In this document: piece after piece, positions 1 to 3,743 of the stretch
Numbering within the stretch: the stretch's first letter is position 1
Layout of the letters: each line of letters opens with the position of its first letter
Source of the DNA: Promethearchaeota archaeon
GTDB taxonomy: Archaea; Asgardarchaeota; Lokiarchaeia; Sigynarchaeales; SOKP01
DNA length: 5,133 bases
Direction of reading: 5' to 3'
Assembly (NCBI GenBank): GCA_013375495.1
Contig: JABXKC010000083.1
Coordinates: forward strand, 1 to 5,133
The notes under the pieces: generated by a model
Told to the model about the DNA's origin: nothing
Seen by the model: the letters and a program-made list of their open reading frames with translations, nothing else
The model's database searches: none
Position numbers and translations under genes: made by a program

Positions 1-103
1 CTTCTAAATAATCCATTAACTTATCTACTGCGGCTCTACTTACGATTTCTGCTCCAGCCTTTTTCATTAAAGCCCGTAAAGGACTCCATGCGAATGCAGC
101 CAT
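1..103 (-). CDS. Archaeal histone (HMf family), 3' part outside window
   Basis: The minus strand from 103 encodes 34 residues before the window ends, about half of a usual 65-70 aa archaeal histone. Archaeal histones form dimers and polymers that wrap DNA into nucleosome-like fibres. Residues 7-22 (SPLRALMKKAGAEIVS) align without gaps to residues 6-21 of HMfB (APIGRIIKDAGAERVS), covering helix 1 and loop 1; residues 23-34 continue into helix 2. Two positions differ from HMfB: Arg10 aligns with Ala11 (an Arg sits one residue earlier) and Arg19 aligns with Ile20. Both HMfB residues are known for DNA contact, so DNA binding may differ. The start is ATG at 103, with a GGAGG Shine-Dalgarno 11 nt upstream. 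An ATG at 113 lies in another frame and stops early. The family call is firm; the effect of the substitutions is inferred. Confidence 0.88.
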   Translation of the reverse strand, partial: MAAFAWSPLRALMKKAGAEIVSRAAVDKLMDYLE

Positions 104-114
104 TTTTTTTCATT

Positions 115-119
115 CCTCC
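115..119 (-). promoter_or_regulatory. Shine-Dalgarno of the histone gene
   Basis: On the minus strand GGAGG lies 11 nt before the ATG at 103. It is the strongest ribosome binding site in the window and fixes the histone start. The two longest genes on the plus strand lack anything similar, so this histone appears to be translated from a leadered mRNA. Confidence 0.7.
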
Positions 120-145
120 ACTAATTTTTAAAATTTTAAAGTTTT

Positions 146-157
146 GTTATAAATAAT
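146..157 (-). promoter_or_regulatory. Proximal TATA-like element for the histone gene
   Basis: The minus strand reads TTATTTATAAC. A TATA box here would place transcription start near 123-126, giving a leader of about 20 nt that includes the Shine-Dalgarno. The surroundings are very AT-rich, so the match is only suggestive. The tandem elements at 168-200 are alternatives. Confidence 0.35.
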
Positions 158-167
158 TCGATGTTAA

Positions 168-200
168 TTATATTTAAATTGGAATTTCTTATATTTAAAT
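168..200. repeat. Tandem 12-bp TATA-like direct repeat
   Basis: TTATATTTAAAT occurs at 168-179 and again at 189-200, identical and 21 bp apart start to start, about two helical turns. On the minus strand each copy reads ATTTAAATATAA, close to an archaeal TATA box and directed at the histone gene. They may be duplicated core promoter elements or a regulator site. Low-complexity AT-rich sequence makes chance recurrence possible. Confidence 0.5.
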
Positions 201-207
201 GTGTTGG

Positions 208-350
208 TTGATCATTGATTATCCGGGTAATTTTATCATCCAATTTTGGTCGACAAAAAAAAATCTTGTTGATAAAAAATATTCTTTTTACTAGCAATAT
301 CGGATCATTATATTTGATCAAAAATTGACTTCAAATGATAAGGTTGATCA
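208..350. repeat. Three dispersed TTGATCA motifs
   Basis: TTGATCA occurs at 208-214, 314-320 and 344-350. The first and third extend to GGTTGATCA, and the second sits in a perfect 10-bp palindrome, TTTGATCAAA (313-322). The third is followed by ATCAA at 355-359, giving a TTGAT-6-ATCAA dyad. Three copies in under 150 bp of non-coding DNA look like regulator binding sites, but no regulator is encoded nearby. Confidence 0.35.
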
Positions 351-513
351 GTTAATCAATATTAATATAGCACTATTTGGTAAGACTTATTGGCAGTAGG
401 ATAGATAATCCTTCTTGAAATAAGATTTAATTATATTTAATTTTTCAGTATTTAATTTTTTCTCCTTTAATAAATATCTTATGAATAAAACCTGAGAAAA
501 ATCTATTAAGGAC

Positions 514-528
514 AACGAAATTTATAAA
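514..528 (+). promoter_or_regulatory. BRE/TATA-like element
   Basis: AACGAAA (514-520), a good BRE-like sequence, is followed by TTTATAAA (521-528). AATTTATAAATT at 519-530 is also a perfect 12-bp palindrome. A start about 25 bp downstream (near 550) would give a leader of roughly 125 nt for the gene at 678, carrying the dyad at 574-605 as an RNA hairpin. It could equally start a short non-coding transcript. Confidence 0.35.
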
Positions 529-573
529 TTACCGTCATAGATTTCTTTTCTGATGATTAACTTAAATCTTACA

Positions 574-605
574 AATTAACATGTTGTGCTTTTCTCATGT
601 TAATT
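574..605. promoter_or_regulatory. Perfect 10-bp dyad, operator or leader hairpin
   Basis: AATTAACATG (574-583) and its exact reverse complement CATGTTAATT (596-605) flank a 12-nt spacer. The half-site centres are 22 bp apart, about two helical turns, as expected for a dimeric regulator. The dyad ends 9 bp before the TATA-like element at 615, where an activator or repressor could act. If transcription begins near 550 it would instead form a stem-loop in the leader. Confidence 0.45.
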
Positions 606-606
606 C

Positions 607-622
607 AGAGAAGGTTTAAATA
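607..622 (+). promoter_or_regulatory. BRE/TATA-like promoter of the 678-1187 gene
   Basis: Purine-rich AGAGAAGG (607-614) precedes TTTAAATA (615-622), a standard archaeal BRE/TATA arrangement. Transcription would begin near 645, leaving a leader of about 33 nt that includes the GGAAG sequence before the TTG start. Confidence 0.5.
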
Positions 623-666
623 AGATTATAGCTCATGTAATGAATAATCTAAAAAAAATATTTAAA

Positions 667-671
667 GGAAG
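667..671 (+). promoter_or_regulatory. Shine-Dalgarno-like GGAAG before the TTG start
   Basis: GGAAG ends 6 nt before the TTG at 678. No ATG or GTG in this frame offers a better start without losing the first membrane helix, so this weak site supports the TTG. Confidence 0.4.
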
Positions 672-677
672 ATAATC

Positions 678-1187
678 TTGAGTTTATTAAAAGCGTTTTT
701 GTTTAGTTTACTAGCTCTAGTGGTCTCAAATATACTATTAGTGATCATACTTTATGCTAGTTTTGGACAATTTGATAATGTCATCAGCTTATTCACAACA
801 GGGGCTACAACTTCTCTAATTTTACATCTCTTCTGTTCAATGGGCCATGCGATTTGGATATCTGTAGATAGAATAGCATACCACATTGTAAATGATAATT
901 TATTTTTCATTTTCTTTAGTTTGATAGTAGTTATATCTCCTTTGATTGCAGCGATAGTTGCGGGAAGAGTCGGAGAGAAGAGGATACATTCGTTTTTAGG
1001 AGTATTTTTAACTTCTATAGTCAGTATGATTGTTTCAATGATCATTATGTTTAACAGTGTTCCAATACAATTAGCTATCACGAGTGAATTTCTTGGAACC
1101 GGTGCTTTGTTTATTTTAGTACCGGGAAGTCTTCTTAACGGCCTGATTTTTGGATTTATAGCTTTCTTTACAACAAAAAGAAAATAA
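678..1187 (+). CDS. Small four-helix membrane protein, function unknown
   Basis: The 169 aa product is strongly hydrophobic and I do not recognise its family. Predicted membrane helices lie at about residues 5-27, 75-96, 105-125 and 141-164. A fifth weakly hydrophobic stretch at 43-60 contains a Cys and a His (LFCSMGH, 51-57). A short basic loop GRVGEKR (97-102 region) joins helices 2 and 3, and the tail ends TTKRK; by the positive-inside rule both would face the cytoplasm. The start is TTG at 678, with GGAAG 6 nt upstream and a BRE/TATA element at 607-622. A T-rich terminator follows the stop, so the gene is probably transcribed alone. No catalytic motif is visible, so an enzyme role is unsupported. 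The coding call rests on the helix pattern and flanking signals. Confidence 0.72.
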   Translation: MSLLKAFLFSLLALVVSNILLVIILYASFGQFDNVISLFTTGATTSLILHLFCSMGHAIWISVDRIAYHIVNDNLFFIFFSLIVVISPLIAAIVAGRVGEKRIHSFLGVFLTSIVSMIVSMIIMFNSVPIQLAITSEFLGTGALFILVPGSLLNGLIFGFIAFFTTKRK

Positions 1188-1192
1188 ATTAA

Positions 1193-1205
1193 TTTATTTT
1201 TTTTT
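1193..1205 (+). terminator. T-rich archaeal terminator after the membrane-protein gene
   Basis: The tract TTTA followed by nine T (1197-1205) begins 6 bp after the stop at 1187. Archaeal RNA polymerase terminates at such T runs without needing a hairpin. It separates this gene from the hydrolase gene starting at 1340. Confidence 0.55.
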
Positions 1206-1220
1206 ACTTCTATAGAACAT

Positions 1221-1228
1221 TTTATAAA
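1221..1228 (+). promoter_or_regulatory. Candidate TATA box for the hydrolase gene
   Basis: TTTATAAA is the best TATA match in the 152-bp spacer, but it would give a leader of about 90 nt. A poorer match, AATTTAA at 1285-1291, would place the start near 1313 with a leader of about 25 nt. The sequence alone does not decide between them. Confidence 0.3.
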
Positions 1229-1270
1229 AACCAATAGGTTCAATTTGTGGGTAATTCCATCATTAGTGAA

Positions 1271-1284
1271 TTTTTGGCCAAAAA
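1271..1284. promoter_or_regulatory. 14-bp perfect palindrome upstream of the hydrolase gene
   Basis: TTTTTGGCCAAAAA is an exact palindrome centred on GGCC, a GC-rich core in very AT-rich DNA, 56 nt before the TTG start at 1340. It could be an operator overlapping a BRE/TATA region, or fold as a hairpin if transcribed. No regulator is identifiable in the window. Confidence 0.35.
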
Positions 1285-1339
1285 AATTTAAGTTGTTTTG
1301 GATTAGAAAATCCAATCAAAATTTATCGCGTGAAAAAAA

Positions 1340-2623
1340 TTGAAGGGCATTCTTAAGAAAGTCTATGTCATTTTTTTTATTTCATATTTTGTATTTTTTA
1401 CTTCATGGTTTCCAGGCCTTAGTTTCTTTAATAATTCAAATAAAGTAGAGTTGAATGATAATGTAAAATTACAGGCACAAGCTCCAGATTATTGGCCAAC
1501 AACAGGGTGGAGAGCTTCCTCACCAGAATCACAGGGAGTATCTCCTCAAAAATTGCAAGAAATGGAAGATTACATAGTGAGTGAGAATATTGGGGGATAT
1601 ATTGATTCTTTGCTTATTGTAAGGAATGGTTATTTAGTCTATGAATCGTATCCTTCACATATTTATGATGCAAATATTAGACATCACATTTTTTCGTGCA
1701 CAAAAGTATTTACATCTACACTTATTGGTGTTGCTTTAGAGGAAGGTTATATTAGTGGACTTGATGATTATGTACTTGATTACTTTCCAAATAGAACATT
1801 CGACAATATGGATTATCGAAAAGAGGCTATAACTATTAAAGATTTATTAACAATGACCAGTGGTATAGCATGGACAGACCAAGTAGATTATTATCAGATG
1901 GCATTTAGCTATAATTGGGTACAATATGTACTTGATCAACCAATGGTACATCAACCAGGAGAGGTGTGGAATTATAATACAGGTGGTTCACATTTATTAT
2001 CAGCTATTCTTGACAGAGAAACCCCTAATGGGACTCTTGATTATGCAAAAACAAGAATTTTTGATCCCCTAAATATTACTGAGTATTCTTGGAATTTGGA
2101 TAGGCAAGGGATTCCAATTGGAGGTACTTTGTTACATCTCACGCCAAGAGACATGGCTAAATTTGGATTTTTATATTTAAATAATGGAACTTGGAATGGT
2201 ACTCAACTTATTCCAGCTTCCTGGGTAGCTGAAGCTACCACATCTTTTATAGATGTTGAGTTTGACCAAAGTCATGGTTCAGGATATGGTTACCAGTGGT
2301 GGATATATAATTGGTTAAATGCGTATACTGCGCGAGGGTCTAACCAACAATATATTGTAGTAATTCCTGATTTAAATCTTGTTGTAGTGTCTACTGGAAA
2401 CACGGAATATCAATTTATTAGATTATTAGTAGATTTCATTTTACCATCAGCAGGTTTTACACCTTTAAACCTTGTTTTTGTAATCTCTCTTATCGTTGGG
2501 ACTATATCATTAAGTATTTTGTTGGGATTTACATTTTTTCATTTTAAAAAGAAAAGAACTATTAAAAAATTGAGGAAAGAATTCTTTGAGGAAACTGATA
2601 GTAATGGAGAAACTTTTCAATGA
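1340..2623 (+). CDS. Membrane-anchored beta-lactamase/CubicO-type serine hydrolase
   Basis: The 427 aa product belongs to the class C beta-lactamase-like (PF00144, COG1680) serine hydrolases, which include esterases, peptidases and 6-aminohexanoate-dimer hydrolases. Visible motifs are SxxK (Ser119-Cys-Thr-Lys122, nucleophile and base), the second motif Tyr212-Asn-Thr in PGEVWNYNTGG, and a C-terminal RGSNQQY (332-338) in place of the KTG/HxG strand. A hydrophobic N-terminus (about 8-30) acts as a signal or anchor, and a second helix (about 376-400) is followed by a basic KKKR tail. The domain therefore appears extracellular and held at the C-terminus, perhaps at both ends. Six N-x-S/T sequons (31, 151, 230, 245, 282, 286) fit an exposed archaeal glycoprotein. 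The TTG start is fixed by an in-frame TGA at 1331 and no ATG before residue 75. There is no Shine-Dalgarno. Substrate unknown. Confidence 0.9.
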   Translation: MKGILKKVYVIFFISYFVFFTSWFPGLSFFNNSNKVELNDNVKLQAQAPDYWPTTGWRASSPESQGVSPQKLQEMEDYIVSENIGGYIDSLLIVRNGYLVYESYPSHIYDANIRHHIFSCTKVFTSTLIGVALEEGYISGLDDYVLDYFPNRTFDNMDYRKEAITIKDLLTMTSGIAWTDQVDYYQMAFSYNWVQYVLDQPMVHQPGEVWNYNTGGSHLLSAILDRETPNGTLDYAKTRIFDPLNITEYSWNLDRQGIPIGGTLLHLTPRDMAKFGFLYLNNGTWNGTQLIPASWVAEATTSFIDVEFDQSHGSGYGYQWWIYNWLNAYTARGSNQQYIVVIPDLNLVVVSTGNTEYQFIRLLVDFILPSAGFTPLNLVFVISLIVGTISLSILLGFTFFHFKKKRTIKKLRKEFFEETDSNGETFQ

Positions 2624-2651
2624 TTTTCAAATCCTCCTCTTATTATGTAAA

Positions 2652-2666
2652 ATTTTTAATAAAAAT
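2652..2666. terminator. Inverted repeat between convergent genes, possible bidirectional terminator
   Basis: ATTTTT (2652-2657) and AAAAAT (2661-2666) form a short inverted repeat around AAT, giving T runs on both strands 29 bp after the hydrolase stop. The pure A-T stem is weak, so the T tract rather than a hairpin would act. Confidence 0.4.
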
Positions 2667-2724
2667 CCAGAAGCACATTAGATATTTAGGGGAATTTAAT
2701 GTTCTTGTATCAAATGAAATGAGC

Positions 2725-2747
2725 AAAAATATTAGTTTATTTAAACT
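2725..2747 (-). terminator. Hairpin plus T tract after the transporter gene
   Basis: Reading the minus strand from 2747, AGTTTA, a 2-nt gap and TAAACT make a 6-bp inverted repeat, followed after a few bases by five T (2725-2729). It begins 4 bp beyond the transporter stop codon. The stem is short and its loop tight, so the T run is the stronger signal. Confidence 0.45.
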
Positions 2748-2750
2748 GGT

Positions 2751-3647
2751 TTAATTACTGATCGGCTCAAACATAGCTTGTTTTTTGGCAAGTAAAAAAG
2801 AGCTAGTTATTACTAATGCGAATCCAATCATCACGAAGATTAAAGAAAGTGCATTTGGTGGCATCGATAGGAATACAATGAAAAAAGCTATTACAGGTAT
2901 GACCTGAATTGGAACATTAGTTAATGGAACCAATACATTGGCTTGACCATACTTAAGCGAAATTTGTCCCACAGTGATCCCAAGAGCTACAATTAGGAGA
3001 ATAACGATAAGTATTATAATACCGAATATGATCTCTTCTTCTACAATAACCCCATCAACTATATGAGCTACGACTGTACTCCCGGGGCTAGCCCACACTG
3101 TATTAAGAGAAAGAATTAAGCCTGCTTCGATTGCCAATAATAAACCTTTATTTTTAGCGTATTTTCTACGAATTATCTCAAGAGTTGTTGCTAGAAAAAG
3201 AAATGTTATAGAAAAACCAATTATTCTAAATATGAAACCAGAATCAAAAATATTAAATGTAAAAACATCGATCGTTAGTTCACTCAAACCAAGTAAAGTA
3301 ACACCAGCTATCATTAGTAAAATTCCAATTATTTCTTCTTTTCCTAGTTTTTCATTTAAAATTTTAATGGAACCTACTGCAAGTACAATTAAACCTACTG
3401 CCATTAGGCCAGGAACTAAAGCGGGACCTATTAAAATAATTGCTATAAAATAAAAGCCAAGTCCTCCTATTATAACTTGTAATAGTAATCCTAGAATCCA
3501 TAGTGGGCTTTTAACAAGACTTCTGATAAATTTGGGGTCATTAGAGTGTTTGTTAATGACATATTTTTGAATGAGAACTCCAATTTGAACGATAATCCCC
3601 GCTATGAGAGCAAGAATAATTCCGATAAAATAAGTTATATCAGACAT
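2751..3647 (-). CDS. DMT superfamily (EamA-like) transporter
   Basis: The 298 aa product is an integral membrane protein with about nine predicted helices (near 5-26, 48-70, 74-94, 104-122, 136-157, 168-190, 205-228, 236-260, 266-286). It shows the two-half layout of drug/metabolite transporters. The segment LNEKLGKEEIIGILLMIAG (97-115) matches the typical DMT pattern: a conserved Glu (Glu99) ending one helix before the next Gly-rich helix. GQISLKYGQANVLVPLT (227-243) recalls NIPA-type magnesium transporters, but evidence for that subfamily is thin. Substrate could be a sugar, amino acid, nucleotide sugar, drug or ion. The start is ATG at 3647, with a weak GTGA 9 nt upstream and an AT-rich TATA candidate at 3681-3690. 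It is transcribed divergently from the GH127 gene and convergently with the hydrolase. Confidence 0.78.
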   Translation of the reverse strand: MSDITYFIGIILALIAGIIVQIGVLIQKYVINKHSNDPKFIRSLVKSPLWILGLLLQVIIGGLGFYFIAIILIGPALVPGLMAVGLIVLAVGSIKILNEKLGKEEIIGILLMIAGVTLLGLSELTIDVFTFNIFDSGFIFRIIGFSITFLFLATTLEIIRRKYAKNKGLLLAIEAGLILSLNTVWASPGSTVVAHIVDGVIVEEEIIFGIIILIVILLIVALGITVGQISLKYGQANVLVPLTNVPIQVIPVIAFFIVFLSMPPNALSLIFVMIGFALVITSSFLLAKKQAMFEPISN

Positions 3648-3680
3648 ATTTGATTTTCACTTCATTGGATTGGATAATTA

Positions 3681-3690
3681 AAATATTTTA
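3681..3690 (-). promoter_or_regulatory. TATA-like element of the transporter gene
   Basis: The minus strand reads TAAAATATTT, followed by TAATTATCC. A start about 25 bp on, near 3660, would leave a leader of about 13 nt before the ATG at 3647, consistent with the weak GTGA. The match is loose in AT-rich sequence. Confidence 0.35.
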
Positions 3691-3714
3691 TTTTCTATTC
3701 TTAATTATTCTTTC

Positions 3715-3723
3715 TATATTTTT
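3715..3723 (+). promoter_or_regulatory. TATA box of the GH127 gene, implying a leaderless mRNA
   Basis: TATATTTTT begins 29 bp before the ATG at 3744. Archaeal transcription starts about 25-28 bp after the TATA centre, so the RNA would begin at or beside the start codon. No Shine-Dalgarno precedes that ATG, which agrees with leaderless translation. Confidence 0.45.
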
Positions 3724-3743
3724 CAAAAAACCGTTTTTCAAAG

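Larger units (their letters stand above)
104..677. other. Intergenic region between histone and membrane-protein genes
   Basis: This 574-bp stretch separates two divergently oriented genes and holds no convincing coding sequence; the only longer open frame, on the minus strand at 136-321, has no family resemblance and overlaps the promoter elements. It contains TATA-like elements for both flanking genes, the tandem repeat at 168-200, three TTGATCA motifs between 208 and 350, a second 12-bp direct repeat (TATTTAATTTTT at 434-445 and 449-460) and a perfect dyad at 574-605. In 361-500 I see only AT-rich sequence apart from that 12-bp repeat. An unannotated small RNA cannot be excluded. Confidence 0.6.

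Noticed and set aside
136..321. 61-residue open frame on the minus strand behind the histone gene
   Set aside because: The composition is what translated AT-rich DNA gives (many Ile, Asn, Phe), there is no ribosome binding site, and it overlaps the promoter-like repeats. It resembles no family I know.
550..610. Possible C/D box guide RNA (CTGATGA at 550-556)
   Set aside because: No CTGA D box follows at the usual distance, and the first base deviates from the C-box consensus.
752..1315. 187-residue open frame on the minus strand
   Set aside because: It lies almost entirely antisense to the membrane-protein gene, whose helix pattern and signals are better. The minus-strand product has no coherent domain.
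2562..2640. Minus-strand AGAGGAGG followed by a TTG-started 22-residue frame
   Set aside because: The Shine-Dalgarno-like string is good, but the peptide is antisense to the end of the hydrolase gene, very short, and lacks a promoter. Probably chance.
3232..3453. 73-residue open frame on the plus strand inside the transporter gene
   Set aside because: It is antisense to membrane helices. Its Lys/Pro/Ser/Ile-rich product is typical of reading such codons backwards.
2751..3647. Assignment to NIPA-type magnesium transporters
   Set aside because: Only one segment recalls that subfamily, while the LNEKLGKEEIIG block is general for DMT proteins. I kept the broader name.
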